From Adiantum capillus-veneris (lineage: Eukaryota; Streptophyta; Polypodiopsida; Polypodiales; Pteridaceae): a DNA stretch of 60,000 nucleotides. Shown in pieces: positions 42,774-55,301 of this stretch (position 1 is its first letter; every line of letters starts with the position of its first letter). The stretch lies in NCBI GenBank assembly GCA_014529385.2, contig CM043942.1, positions 4,120,501 to 4,180,500 of the forward strand, written 5' to 3'. A program made the translations under genes and the position numbers. The notes beneath the pieces were generated by a model, which had not been told where the DNA came from, did no database searches, and saw only the letters and a program-made list of their open reading frames with translations.

Positions 42774-43512
42774 AACCAACCTTGAGAGGGGGTATACTCT
42801 CCCCCACACACAAACGCGTTCTCTCATTGTGGAGTGCAAAGGGCAAGAGCTCCATCTCCTTCTTCAAGCTTATTGAGAAGTTGAGAGCCTACACCAACAA
42901 TTTTGGCTATGGAATGCAAACCCAACCAAGAGCCATGCTTGAATGCTTAAGCTTGCCATCTTCTTCATCTTCATTACTATTCTATTATGCTATGATAAGC
43001 AAGAAGAGTGATGGTAAGTGAGGAACTATTGATTTATCCTATGAATGATTCTTCTTCCTCTTCCCTACCCTCATTCCCTGCTAGCTCTCTCCACCTTCAA
43101 AGGTGTTTGAGGCCTTGGGGCTGAGGCTTGGGATAATTAATGCTTTTTGCAAAGTTTATGTTATTCTCGTGATGCATGAAGCTTTCCATCTTCATAGCAT
43201 CACCAAGGTCACAAGGAACACAAAGATTGTATTGTACCAAGTCTCTCTTGATGGGAGAATCTATAATACAAACTCCTTTTGGAGGGTGGACCGGCTCCAA
43301 GTAAATCCAGTCCTAAACTATTTTCATGTTCTCTAATACTCTCTCTCTCTCTTGAAAAAGTATTGTTCATGCCAAGTTAGTTAAGTACCATGTTCATGTT
43401 GCTACCATCAATTAAGGTCACCCTCTATGTTCTCAAAGTGATCTCACAAAAATGCCCACTTTAATTCTCTTAATTCCGCTATTCTCAAATTTCATAGGCC
43501 ATTCCCATTACA
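41935..43512 (+). repeat. 5' LTR of Gypsy 2
   Basis: TGTCATAAAATATATAATC..CCATTACA. It contains a (GA)n run and an 11-G run (about 42730-42771) and two near-duplicate blocks about AGGGGTCCAAAAGGA (42091 and 42190). Confidence 0.9.
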
Positions 43513-43513
43513 G

Positions 43514-43525
43514 TGGTATCAGAGC
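43514..43525 (+). other. Primer-binding site of Gypsy 2
   Basis: TGGTATCAGAGC, one base after the LTR. Confidence 0.92.
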
Positions 43526-43928
43526 ATTTGGTTTCTCTTTTCTTGCTTAAGAAGAGAGGTCCTTAAGTAGCCTATTAATGGTTGATTTTGTTAATTATAT
43601 TAGGATAAGTGGGACTGGGATCTATTATTGGTTTTGTTGAGCCCACACTATGTGGGATACGGTGCACACCTTGAGAGTTTTGGTCTTAATAATGGGGCCT
43701 TTTTAGACTTGCCTACATCTTTACCATTATTGAGCCATAAAAAGTATGAAAGGGGCTATCCCTTGGCAATTTGCTATGTTATACCCCACCCCACTACTCT
43801 CTATAATTAACCAATTTAACCCGTGGGTGTAGGTACTTAAGTGCTTATTTTCAAAGGCTAAGAGGAGTAGCAACTAAGGTTTTGAATTGCCAAAGGATAC
43901 ACTAAGTAAAAACATAAGTATAATAAGC

Positions 43929-45670
43929 ATGGATGACAATAACCAAGAGAGTTGCAAGCCAAAGTTACCCAACAGCTTCGTGCTTACGGGATTTCCCTTC
44001 CTCTCCAAGAGGGGAGAGAGTTTAGGAGGCCTCTTGATGAGACTCCCAAAAGAAGACCCTCTCCCATAAGAGACGAGGAATCCAAAGAATGAGAAAGAAG
44101 TGAATCCCTAAGTTCCTCTAAAGATGTGGCTTCATGAAGATGGCGGTCTAGACTATTGCCAATTCCTCCCAAGAGGAAATGGTCAACCCATAGCCCTTCT
44201 CCTCGTTATTCCAAAAGGGAAGAGAGGAAACAAAGGAAGAAAAAGGCAAGAAAGAGGTCACCCTCTTCTCCTTCTTCTTCACCTTCCTCCTCTTTCGACA
44301 AAAGCTATGGCTATTCTCCTAGAGAATACAAGAGGGAAGGACATCACAAATCATACCTCACATGGCGAAGATCACAAAATCTCAAGAAGTTCAAAGAGGG
44401 AGGAAAGAGTATCTCTTTTCTCACCTATGATGGCACCTTTGGTGCCACCAACAAAGTATTGCCCTTCATCCAACAATTTGATGCGGCCTTTGGAGATGAG
44501 GACTTCACAGAGTCCTCCAAGCTACACCATGTAGCTATGCACTTCTAGAAATCTGCTTGTCAATGGTGGGCTAGCCTTCGCGGCAATGGTGAGGTCCCAA
44601 AGACATGGAAAACTCTAGAAGTTTCCATCATGAATCAATTCCTTGTAAGCGATGCAAAGGACAAAGTGCTTACCAAATGGTAAGAGCTTGAAGCTGCTCT
44701 TCAACGAGTCTATCCACAAATTAGTAGACAAGTGTTGGGATGTACATCTCAAAGCTACAGTCTTTCAAAGGATAGATTTCTTCGAACAAAAGCAACAATT
44801 TTGTGCAAGATTACTTGAAGAAATGGCCGAGTATGTCAACTTACAACGGCCTAGCACTATCATTGAATGTCATCCACCACACTATGGTTGCTTCAAGGAT
44901 CAATTTCCAACAAGGGGCGAGAAGAAATTTCAAGCCCATGGAAAACAAAGATCGAAATGAAGCTAAAGGGCGATGCTCAAAACTCTTCCCAAGGCAACAC
45001 CAACAACAACAAGGCCAAGGAGAAAGGAGCTTACAAAGGTAAAAATAAGCTCTCTCCCGAAGAATTAGAGGCCTTTTGTAAAAACCATAAATGCTTTAAG
45101 TGTGGGGAGCAAGGACATGGTTATCGTTCTTGCCCCAAAAGAAATGTACGCAATGAAACTCCTAGAGCTTCCATGGTTGAATCTCCAAAAGAGGATACTC
45201 ATTGCAAAGGCTTATACCTCTCCTATGCTTGGGAAAAAGTAAGGGAGCATGATGTCCTTATTCTCTTTGACCCTGGCTCTACTCACAACTTCGTATCAAC
45301 GGAGTTGGCCACTAAGTTGGGCATTCAATCTTTCAAGATGGGAGATATTGTAACTGCTGATGGAGCTTTCAAGGGACAACAAGCCTCTATTATTCCCTTG
45401 AGGCTTCATGTCCAAATCTACGTCCACAGAGAAGACTTTTTCATCTCTCCTCTCCAACATGAGGATGGTATCCTAGGGGCATCATGGTTCAACCGCACGG
45501 CTGCCAACATGAAGTTCCCTGAAAGGAGAATCTACTTCACCTACAGGAAAAAGAGCATGTACATAGATGCTAATGAGTCGGGGAACACCATATCCCTGGT
45601 AAATATGCTTGCTTTTGATAATTCAATAAAAAGCTCTATTTTTATGAATATGTTTTTTGTTAGTAAATGA
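43929..45670 (+). pseudogene. Gypsy 2 gag-protease, broken
   Basis: ATG at 43929 (MDDNNQES) corresponds to ATG 54461 in Gypsy 3, but about 130 bases are deleted just after it. A Ser/Arg-rich, very basic segment (RKKKARKRSPSSPSSSPSSS) precedes the gag domain (FIQQFDAAFGDEDF, then a stop at 44548). 44867-45670 is open: zinc knuckle CFKCGEQGHGYRSC at 45092-45133, then LILFDPGSTHNFVS, the protease DPG, and ILGASWFNRTAANM. Here gag and protease share a frame without the TAG seen in Gypsy 1. Confidence 0.85.
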
Positions 45671-48170
45671 TTCTAATGTTTTCACAAGTAGCAATAAAGG
45701 GAATCAAGAGGAATTAGAGTTTTCTAATTTCCTAAATGGATTCCAAGATGTTTTCATTGATGACATCCCTAGTGAGCTACCTCCAAAACGAGGGGATGAT
45801 GACCTTGCAATAGAGTTTCTACTAGGAAGCTCACTGCCTAATAAACCTCCTTATTGAGTTTCACAAGCTCAACAAGAGGAGATCATGAGGCAAGTGTATA
45901 AATTGGTGGAAAAAGGGATGGTGAGGCCGAGCTCCTCTCCATTCTGTTCACCATTACTTTTAGTGCAAAAGAAAGACGGCACATATCATATGTGTGCCGA
46001 CTATAGAGCACTAAATAGGATCATTATTAAAAAAAAGATTTCCCATGCCGCGGGTAGAAGATCTATTTGATAAGTTACAAGTTTTGGCCTGACAAATGCT
46101 CCAGCCGCATTCAAACTCATGATGGAGAAAAATCTTCAAGTCACTCAAATCCTCAAGCCACTCAAATTCTCTTGAGGAGTACAAGTGATACCCCCAGGTA
46201 ATCTTTCAAGTTGTGAGAGAGAATAAGCTTTTCATTAATCAAAAGAAAAGTGAATTTTTTCTATAAGAGATTCAATATTCAGGTCACATTATCTCTCAAG
46301 ACAGTATTCGTATGGATCCATTAAAGTTGGAGGTAATAAAAGCATGCTCATGCTTTTGTATTTTCTCAAGCCTTTTTTGAGGTCAAGGTGATGTTGTGGT
46401 GATTGCCCTTGGAGCTTCTTGCTTCAGAAGGGCAATGCCATAGCATATGAGAAGCCGAAGGCTCTCTCAATACGGCCCTAGATTAATGAACGAACATTTA
46501 TGAGAAAGAGCTCACATTAGAGAAAGAGCTTTTTGCTGTTCTACATGTGTCCTAGACCCATGGAAGCACTATTTATGGGGGGGCTCCATTCATTCCTACG
46601 AATGGATCACAAAGCCTCAAGAACTTCATGATGCAAACCAAGCTTTCCGACAAATAAATGTGGTGGGAAAATTTTCTTTCGGAATTTAAATTTTATATTG
46701 CTCTCATTGCTGGTGAGCACAATCAAGTGGTCGATGCACTTTCACAATGGCCAAGGGTAAATGTGGTGTCTATAGCAACTCAAAATGATCTATCTTTTAT
46801 GATAGATAAGTATGCTACTGATCGAGACTTTAAGTAGGTAATTACAGCCTTGCATTAGGGGAGAAAAATAGAACCATTCACCTTGAAGGATGGTTATCCT
46901 CCAAACGGCAATAGAATATGTGTTACTCACCCATACAATAAGAAAGTCATGTATGAATCCTATGCTTCTCCTTACGTGGGGCAAAGAGGGATTCCATAAT
47001 CTACTCTTTGAGGAGTAGAAATGTATTTGTGTTGGTCTACCATGAAAAGTAAACATACAAGAGTATGTTTCAAAATGCGTGGTATACCAAAAATTGAAAT
47101 TTGATCGAGGGAAGCAACTTGGATTGTTTCAGCCAACATGCTTAGCAAGAAAACACACTCTATGCCTGTCAAAAAGACTATTAAGGCACATCAAAAGGCA
47201 ACCCTCTTTATATCTCAAATTTTCAAGTATCATGGCTTGCCAACATCGATAGTGTCGGACAAAAATCCTAGAATGACGAGTAATTTCGTAAGGGTCTCTT
47301 TGAGAATCTAGCAAGTAGATTAAATTTCAATTTCGGCCTATCATCCACAAACGGATTACCAAAGTGAAATAACTAATTTAACGATTCTTGAATCTACTAA
47401 AAGTCTCTGTCATGGAAGTACATCAACGTTCTCAATGAGAGAAGTACCTACTTCTTATAGAGTATGCACACAATGAAATTGTACATACTTCTATGTGGAA
47501 AGCACCTTTCGGGGTTAAAGAGGGAAGATCCAAAAGTCCCTTACTACTTAAAGTACATGGGAAGATCTTCACTGCTGGCGAATATAGCTGAGACTCACAA
47601 GCATATATTCAAAAGATTAAAGAGGTTATATACATCTCAAACCAAAGGCAAAAAGGGATGTTGCTAATAAGCATAGAAGAGCCTTAGCCTTTAAGGAAAA
47701 TGATTGGGTCTTGCTAAAGTTTCTCAAGGCTCGTCTAAGGCAAACTACGGGCAAGAATCCTACGAGCCACCAAGAGTGTTATCCTAAACTAGCAAAAAGA
47801 TACTATGGTCCTTTCTTTTGAAATTCTTAAGACAATCAATGAGATGGCTTATTAGTTAAAGTTGCCCAACCATTGGCTCATTCACAATGCTAACCATGTG
47901 AGCCTACTCAAGCGTTACAAAGGAGAGCCACCAAAAGAACCAATAATGGAGGACTTGCCAAAGATCGAAGATCAAGAAAAGGTGTTGTAGCCCGAATTGA
48001 TTCTTCAACACGAAGACAAGGTACTAAGAAACGGTAACATTATCCAATGATATCTTGTTAAGTTTCAGAATTATCCTTTTAAAGATGCTAGATGGATGCA
48101 AGGAACCTAGCTTAAGGATAATATGAACATTGTCAATGCTTACAATGCTACACTAGAGTAAGTTAATGAA
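45671..48170 (+). pseudogene. Gypsy 2 pol remnants
   Basis: 45885-46070 holds LLLVQKKDGTYHMCADYRAL; then about 150 bases of RT core are missing between the DKLQ codons and FGLTNAP-like text near 46081. RNase H text lies near 46380-46790, integrase near 46860-47480 (KYHGLPTSIVSD-like), GPY/F near 47700-47960, and a chromodomain-like tail (YLVKFQNYPFKDARWMQG) near 48050. Many stops and shifts; no functional product. Confidence 0.75.
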
Positions 48171-48520
48171 AATGCATTTTAAATGAACAATGTTTTTGTC
48201 TTATAAGACTCATTATCTTTCTTTTATTGTGCACAAAATTTAAGAAGTATGCATGCTTAGGATCATGTTTGTGGTGACGATATCTCCCAAACACCAAGTA
48301 GAACTTGTCACTCTACTTTGGAAGTATGATATGGACTAAAGAGCAGACATGCTTGTGGTAGCTAAGTCTCTCAAGCACCAAATGGATTAATCATCCATTC
48401 TGAAATGATGTCGTAGGGTAAAAAGGGATCCTCTACCCGCTAAGAAACATGGACTAATGACTAGGTTTTATCTTCTCTACCTCATAGTCGAGGACGACTA
48501 TGATTTCAAGAGAGAGGTAA

Positions 48521-49309
48521 TGCCATAAAATATGATATCTAACTTTACCAAATGATTTTCTCATATTAAACTAATCATTTAATATGGGAAAATAAAAGGG
48601 AACAAGAATTAGGATATAGTATGTGCTTCTAGACCTATCTCAACAGGGAACCAAAAGGAGAAATGGTTGCATCTCAATAGGGGTCCAAAAGGAATCAAAG
48701 AGCAATGTGCAATAGTGCTTCTAGATTTACCTCAACAAGGGACCGAGAGGTGAGATGGTTACATCTCAATAGGGGTCCAAAAGGAGGTAGTCTATCAAAG
48801 AGCAACATGCATCTAATGGAGCTTAAAAGACAGTAGGGTTAGCTTCATTAAAGACCTCCAAAAGTTAGTGTTAAAAATTTCTTTGACCTTAGGCAAGCTA
48901 GGGTTGACCTTGAGGTGGGAATCCTACCCAAGCATGATGTGTTGTCGGCTTGCTAACTAAAGTGCTTAAAGTATTTGTGGGAACCTTACCCAAGCTTCAG
49001 GTGATTCTCATGCTTAAATGACTAAGGTTCTTGAATTGTTCAATTCAAAGATAAACTCTCAAGAGGCATAACAGTTTCCATACTTAATTGACTAAGTGCT
49101 TGAAGTGTTCAATTCAAACCAAATGACTTAAGAAGCATAAGAGACACACGTCAAAATCCTCCAAATGTGACCCTCATGATGTGCTTGAATCCTATTAGAC
49201 AGGCTTTAAAGGGGTCCAATAAGGATTTAAAGCATAAAAATAAATAATTAAGTTCTTTCTCTCAAAGAGGAAAAAGAGGACACATGTCCAAATGATAAAA
49301 TTAAATAAT

Positions 49310-49370
<61 letters not shown>

Positions 49371-50118
49371 GAACCAAGCTTGAGAGGGGGTATACTCTCC
49401 CACACACACACACACACACACACATTCTCTCATTGTGTGGAGTGCAAAGTGCAAGAGCTCCATCTCCTTCTCCAAGCCTGTTGAGAAGTTGAGAGCCTAC
49501 ACCAACAATCTTGGCTATGGAATGAAAATCCAACCAAGAGTCATGCTTGAATGCTTAAGCTTTCCATCTTCTTCATCTTCATTACTATGCTCTTATGCTA
49601 TGTTGAGAAAGAAGAGTGATGATAAGTGAGGAACTATTGCTCTCTCCTATGAATGATTCTTCTTTTTCTTCCCTACCCTCATTCCTCGCTAGCTCTCTCC
49701 ACCTTCAAAGGTGTTTGAGGCCTTGGGCTGAGGCTTGGGATAGTTAATGCTTTTTGCAAAGTTTATGTTATTCTCGTGATGTATGAAGCTTTCCATCTTC
49801 ATAGCATCACTAAGGTCACAAGGAACACAAAGACTGTATTGTACCAAGTTTGTCTTGATGGGAGAATCTATAATACAAACTCTTTTTGGAGGGGGGACCG
49901 ACTCCAAGTAGTAAATCCGGTCCTCAACTATTGTCATGTTCTCTAGTACTCTCTCTCTTGCAAAATTATTGTTCATGCCAAGTTAATTAAGTACTATGTT
50001 CATGTTGCTACCATCAATTAAGGTCACCCTCTATATTCTCAAAGTTATCTCACAAAAATTCTCACTTTAATTCTTTTAATTCCGCTATTCTCAAAGTTCG
50101 TAGGCCATATCCATTATA
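48521..50118 (+). repeat. 3' LTR of Gypsy 2
   Basis: TGCCATAAAATATGATATC..CCATTATA, preceded by purines (AAGAGAGAGGTAA). It contains a longer (GA)n tract (49313-49369) and a (CA)n tract (about 49401-49424) than the 5' LTR. Confidence 0.9.
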
Positions 50119-50123
50119 GTGCA

Positions 50124-50861
50124 AGTATTAATGAAATACACATTTAATCATGAAGTCTAGTGATAATTATTTCCAAAGCTTATGCGTCCTTGGCTTGAGC
50201 TTGTGTACTTTCTGCTCTAGTATGAGTGCCCTCACTTGTGAATGGCCCATTAGATGGCCTAGACTCGTGGATGGTTCATTAGATGCCCATTAGATGGCCT
50301 AGGCTTGACAATGGACCATAGTTTTTTCTTCATAAGATACCTCCCAATTGTGTTTGCCACGTGTGGAACCCATCCCCATTGAACTTCTCAACACCCTTTT
50401 CACCCATTGTGTGATTAGAGAGGTCATAATGCTTGGAGGTGTTCCAAAGCCAATGTCTACCTCTTTACAATAGCACAAGCACTATGTCATCCCCATAATT
50501 GAAAATGAGTACATACATTTCCAAGTGTGTGTGCTTGGATGCACGAAATTTGAACTTTGAGTGGTAGACAAATAGAAAGAGATAGATTGATATATAGATC
50601 GATTGATTATCATCCTCGGAGGTCAAATATGACCTATGGGACCAAATACACACATTATAAAGGTAGCTCCATCATATGAATAATACAACTCAATTGGTTG
50701 GTGTAAAGAATCGGCGTGGGAATACTAGCTTTTAAGGGGACATACAAACGGGCACATGAGCTGTGTATCCTAAAATGGGAAGGAGGGGGGAAAATGACAA
50801 AACAAGGGAAAAAAACCTAAGTGGTTACTATTGCCGATAGCAACGGGGTCTTCTTAGGAGT
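50124..50861. other. Unassigned DNA, no supported gene
   Basis: It starts just after the Gypsy 2 duplication GTGCA (50119-50123). 50242-50310 has a short imperfect repeat (CCCATTAGATGGCCTAG twice). It is probably the continuation of Copia 3 or its flank, but no motif proves it. Confidence 0.4.
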
Positions 50862-51593
50862 TCAAAAATCCTGAATGAGAGCTTGTCCATCTTGATAGAC
50901 TGCCCACTTTCCTTGTTTACGGGCGTCATGCATTTTCTCGATCTTGCTTGCTTTGAGTTTGAGCTGGTTCGTAGTTAACTCCTCAGCGATCCAAATTTTT
51001 TTTCCCTTGAGGAGGCGAGATTGACATTAAAGCCTCAACCACTCCTCTTTGTCCTTGAAGGTAATTGTGCATTGCCCAGGTGGCAAGCGTCTATTTGTGT
51101 CATTGAGCCAAGAGATTGTGTTGGGCTCAATAGTGATTGGCTACAGGATGTCATTGAGCTTGATGATTGCTCCTTCTAAAGTGTCCTCGGTGGTACACCA
51201 TGGTTATGGGAGCCCTCCAATCGTCACTTTAAGACCGAGGGATTCTTGTAGCTGGGGTTCTTGAAGGGCGGCCTTTAACTCGGTGCCAATCTTCTGTGTG
51301 ATGCCATCTGTGACTTCTCGGACTTCCTTTTGGACCTTCGTGATAGACTCCGCAATGAAGGCTTCAACCTCTCGTGATTTTGTAAGGAGAGTCTGGCTCT
51401 CTTCTTCCTTTGTGAGCTCGAGCTTGTGTAAGCGTTTCTTGAGGGCTACATTTTCCCTAATGAGCTCTTGGATTTGCGTCTCAAGAGCCGAGATTCTGGC
51501 TTCTTGGTGGGCGAAGGAGTCCTTCTTGGGGGCAACTGCCACAACAAGAAAACTTTTGTGTGAACCTGAAGCCGGTGTGCTAGGAGTAGTCAT
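50862..51593 (-). pseudogene. LINE ORF1-like coiled-coil protein, three nonsense codons
   Basis: ATG at 51593 on the minus strand opens a frame that, ignoring stops at 51204-51206 (TAA), about 51140 (TAG) and about 51024 (TAA), runs 243 codons to TGA at 50862-50864 with no frameshift. The first 129 residues (intact) hold a leucine-heptad coiled coil (ISALETQIQELIRENVALKK) and end in VTIGGLP. The next part gives TLEGAIIKLNDIL, RRLPPGQCTITFKDKEEWL and LLKGKKIWIAEELTTNQLKL. This order (coiled coil, RRM-like, basic C-terminal domain with a LKG-K-I-I-EDLT box) resembles the ORF1 protein of animal-type L1 elements, which binds element RNA as a trimer. No RT of that type lies nearby. The assignment rests on motif order only. 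Confidence 0.55.
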
Positions 51594-51940
51594 CGTCGCA
51601 AAAGTGCATGAGAACTAGCACCTGCAGGTCAAATGATCTAGCCCAAAAACAAAGAAGCCGAGCGGTTGGAGTCCAAGGCGGCAAATACAGTTTGCTGGCT
51701 GTTGAACACTGTTGAGACCAACAAGCTGTAGCTGAATCTGCAATGTTGCTCGAGACTGGAGCAGAGCATAGCTAGGAGTCGCCACAACTGCAGGGGCTGG
51801 CATGAGCACACGAGTAGAGCACGGCAAAGTAGCAGTCGCGAGAGCTGCAGGGTACTGGGATGAGAACTCGAGTAGAGCAGGGCAAAGCTTAACCTTAACG
51901 GACCCCCCTCAGGGATGCCCCTCGCCCAAGGGGAGATTGG

Positions 51941-51942
<2 letters not shown>
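51594..51942. other. Upstream flank of the ORF1-like pseudogene
   Basis: No coding feature. An imperfect duplication of GAGTAGAGCA[C/G]GGCAAAG (51811 and 51871) is visible. Confidence 0.4.

Positions 51943-51943
<1 letters not shown>

Positions 51944-52017
<74 letters not shown>
51944..52017 (+). repeat. (GA)n microsatellite
   Basis: About 74 bases of uninterrupted GA. Confidence 0.97.
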
Positions 52018-52021
<4 letters not shown>

Positions 52022-52523
52022 CCCTTTGCTAGAGATTGCTTTGTGTAGGCCTTGATGGCTTTGGAGATAGTCTCCAAGAAGCTCTTCTACCTATGGTAAG
52101 CTCTACTTAATAAGGAATATCATCAATGCTCTCCTTGGGCTGAGAAGGCCTTCAAGCTCATGTGAGCAATAAAAATTGATGATTATATTGAAGAGACTAA
52201 TGGGGGATGAAAAATTAGGATTATGGTGCTATGTGTACTTAAAACAAAACTCCAGTCTTCCAAAGATACAATCAATCAATTAAACCGTCAATTTTTCATT
52301 CCAAACCAATGTTGTTGCAATCAAGTGGGGGCTAATTGAGAGGTTAACTAATGGTGCTTATTGGGAAATGAAAGCATGCAAAACACTTGCTAGCTAATGT
52401 GCATAGGTTCTCCTAATCAATCATTAATTAGCTAAGGAGGGTAGTGGATCATTTGGTTCTTTTGAGGGCACACCCACACATGATTAATCAAGTACTCTAT
52501 TAGTGAGAATGACAAGTAATTAG
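52018..52523. other. Unassigned DNA before Gypsy 3
   Basis: Non-coding and AT-rich; I see nothing assignable. Confidence 0.5.
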
Positions 52524-54048
52524 TGTCATAAAATCTAATATCTAACCAACCCAAATGATTTTCTCATATTAAACTGATAAAAATTAATGTGGGAGACTAA
52601 ACAGGAACAAGGGTTAAGATATAGACATGTGCTTATAGATCTATCTCAACACGGGGCCAATGGTAAAGGGGCCCAAATAAGAGATGGTCTATCAAAGAGC
52701 AAGGCTAACCAATGGAGCATAAGACCTTACGGTTAGCTTCATTGAAGACCTCCAATAGTTAGTGTAAAAGTCCTTTGAACTTAGAGAAGCTAGGGTTGAG
52801 CTTGAGGTGCTTGATTACTGAGATGCTTAAGGTGCTTGATGATTGAGGCGTTTGTCATGCTTGAGATGCTAGGGTTGTACTTGAGGTGAGAACCCAACCC
52901 AAGCTTGAAGTGCTTAAGGGCCAAGCTTGTGGTGGGAACTGGGCCTAAGCTTGAGGGGCTTGAGGTGTCAAAAAGTCAAGATTCAATCCCTACAAGGAGG
53001 GGGCGAGCCCTGCATGAGGGGGGTTGAGAGAGAACACACACACTCACTCACGCAAGGCATGCCTAGTACAAAGAAAGCAAAAGGGAAACTTGTCAAGTTC
53101 CTCCTCATGTTGCCTTCATGGTGTGCTTGAAGCCTATTGGTTGGCCACCCAAGGGGTCCAATGATAATCTAAGAGATTTAATTAATTTTCTTTGCATTTA
53201 TCAAGTCCTCTATCTCAAAGGAGAAAGGGGGACACTTGTTCCAAGGCTACCCTTGTTGCTTGTAATGCCTCTTGCTTGTGATTTGGCTAGGCCTGGAGGG
53301 GTCCAATGAGCTTCAAGCATGAGCTACAAGGGGGGTCGACCAAAGCAAGCTAGGGGGTTGCTTGAGGGGTGTACTCTCCCACACACACTCTCATTGTGCA
53401 TTGTGTAAAGTGCAAGAGCTCCCTCTCCTTCTCCAAGCAAGTAGAGGTTGAGAGCCTACACCAACACTCTTGGTTATGGAGTGCAAATCCAACCAAGAGC
53501 CATGCTTCAATGCTTAAGCTTGCCATCTTCTCCATCTTCATTAATATGCTATTATGTATGCTAGCAAGAGAGTGACTATAAGTGAGGAACTAATCCTTTC
53601 TCCTATGAAATATTTCTTCTTCCTCTTCCCTACCCTCATTCCCTGCTAGCTCTCTCCACCTTCGAAGGTGTTTGAGGTCTTGGGACTAAGGCTTGGGATA
53701 GTTAAAGCTTTCCACAAAGTTTATGTTATGCTTGTGATGCATGAAGCTTTACATCTTCATTGCATCACCTAGGTCACAAGGAACACAAAGATTGTATTGT
53801 AACAAGTCTCTCTTAATGGGGGAAATCATAATACAAATACCTATTGGAGGGGGGACCGGCTCCACATAAATCCGGTCCTCAACTGTTCTCATGTTCTCTA
53901 AATTCTTTCTCTTGCAAAAGTATTGTTCATGCCAAGTTAACTAATTGCTATGATTATGTAACTATCTTCATATGCTCACAAAGTAATTTCTCGAAAGTAC
54001 TCTCATTAATTTTTGCTGCTCTCAAGTTATTAGGCCAATTCCATTACA
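52524..54048 (+). repeat. 5' LTR of Gypsy 3
   Basis: TGTCATAAAATCTAATATC..CCATTACA, 1525 bp. It lacks the long (GA)n tract of the Gypsy 2 LTRs and has a different middle (52800-53400). Confidence 0.88.
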
Positions 54049-54049
54049 T

Positions 54050-54061
54050 TGGTATCAGAGC
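54050..54061 (+). other. Primer-binding site of Gypsy 3
   Basis: TGGTATCAGAGC, one base after the LTR. Confidence 0.92.
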
Positions 54062-54460
54062 ATTTGGTCTCTTTTCTTGCTTAAGAAGAGAGGTACTTAA
54101 GTACCCTATAAATGGTTGATATTGTTAATTATATTAGGGTAAGTGGAACTGGGATCTATTATCAGTTTTGTTGAGCCCACTACGTGGGATATGGTGCACA
54201 CCTCAAGAGCTTTGGACTTAATAATGGAGTCTTTTGGGACTTGCCTACGGCTTTACAAATATTGAGCCATAAGAAGTCCAAAAGGAGCTAGCCCTCGGCA
54301 ACTCTGCTATGTTAGACCTACTCCACTACTCTCTATCATTAACCACTTTGAGCCGTGGGTGTAGATACTTAAGAGCCAATTTTCAAAGGCTAAGAGGAGT
54401 GGCAACTAAGGTTTTGAATTGCCAAAGCATACACTAAGTATGCACATAAATTTTGTTAAC

Positions 54461-55000
54461 ATGGTTGACAATAACCAAGAGAGTAGAATGAACATTGATA
54501 GCTTTGAGTTTGCACATGAAGGTGCTAATGATGATGCCCCCATGTTTGTCAATTATCTCGTTACTAGGTTGCAACAAGCTGTGGGCAACCCTGCTTTGCA
54601 AGCCAAAGTTACACAACAACTTCGTGTTTATGGGATTTGTCTTCCTCTCGAAGAGGAGAGAGAGCTTAGGAAGCCTCTTGAAGACACCCCAAAAGAAGAC
54701 TCTCTCTGATACGAGAGAAGGAATCCAAAGAGCAAGAAAGCAATGAAACTTTAAGTTCCTCTGAAGATGTGGCTCCAGGAAAACGGCGGTCTAGACGATC
54801 ACCCACTCCTCCCAAGAGGAAAAGATCAACACATAGTCCTTCTCTTCGTCATTTCGAAAGGGAAGAGAGGAAACAAGGGAAGAAAAGGGCTAGAAAGAGG
54901 TCACCCTCTTCTCCTTCTTCTTCACCTTCCTCCTCTTTCGACAAAAGCTATGGCTATTCTCCTAGAGAATACAAGAGGGGAGGACATCGCAAATCATACC
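54461..55000 (+). pseudogene. Gypsy 3 gag, N-terminal part, frameshifted and cut by Copia 2
   Basis: ATG at 54461 (MVDNNQESRMNIDSFEFAHE) runs to TGA at 54707-54709; the downstream Arg/Ser-rich segment (SRRSPTPPKRKRSTHSPS, then RKRSPSSPSSSPSSS) is in another frame from about 54769. It shows the roughly 130-base stretch (APMFVNYLVTRLQQAVGNPA) that Gypsy 2 has lost. Copia 2 enters after the KSY codons. Confidence 0.8.
54996..55000 (+). repeat. Target-site duplication of Copia 2 (ATACC), left
   Basis: Exact match to 59940-59944. Confidence 0.93.
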
Positions 55001-55226
55001 TGTTGGAAATAGGGTTGCAGAGAAACGCACACAGCTTGGAGAGGACGAAGGAAGATCAAGGCACACAATAGAGTGTGTGTTACTTAGTATGCAATGGAAA
55101 GATGGATAGCCCTAGAGTGATGGGCGTATATACAATGCTCGGGGAAAAGCCCTCCTAAAGAGAGAAAAAATGCCCCGGCGGTCCTAGTGTGTTCACACAC
55201 ATCACTACCACATGTATATGGTAACA
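55001..55226 (-). repeat. 3' LTR of Copia 2
   Basis: Plus-strand TGTTGGAAAT..ATGGTAACA, 226 bp, full length. Next to it the minus strand has the polypurine tract CCAGGGGGGAT (complement of 55227-55237). Confidence 0.92.
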
Positions 55227-55301
55227 AATCCCCCCTGGAGTGATGCGGTGAACGAGAGCTGGCACATGAGTAAAGGGAAGTGCCATGCCCTAAGGACATG
55301 A

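Larger units (their letters stand above)
41935..50118 (+). mobile_element. Gypsy element 2 (old, heavily decayed)
   Basis: LTRs of 1578 and 1598 bp, a Met-tRNA PBS and a 5.0-kb interior with gag, protease and recognisable pieces of RT, RNase H, integrase and the chromodomain-like tail, all in many frames. Same family as Gypsy 3. Confidence 0.92.

Noticed and set aside
42667-42867. Minus-strand Ser-Leu repeat ORFs (also 49195-49533 and 51895-52077)
   Set aside because: Readings through (GA)n microsatellites.
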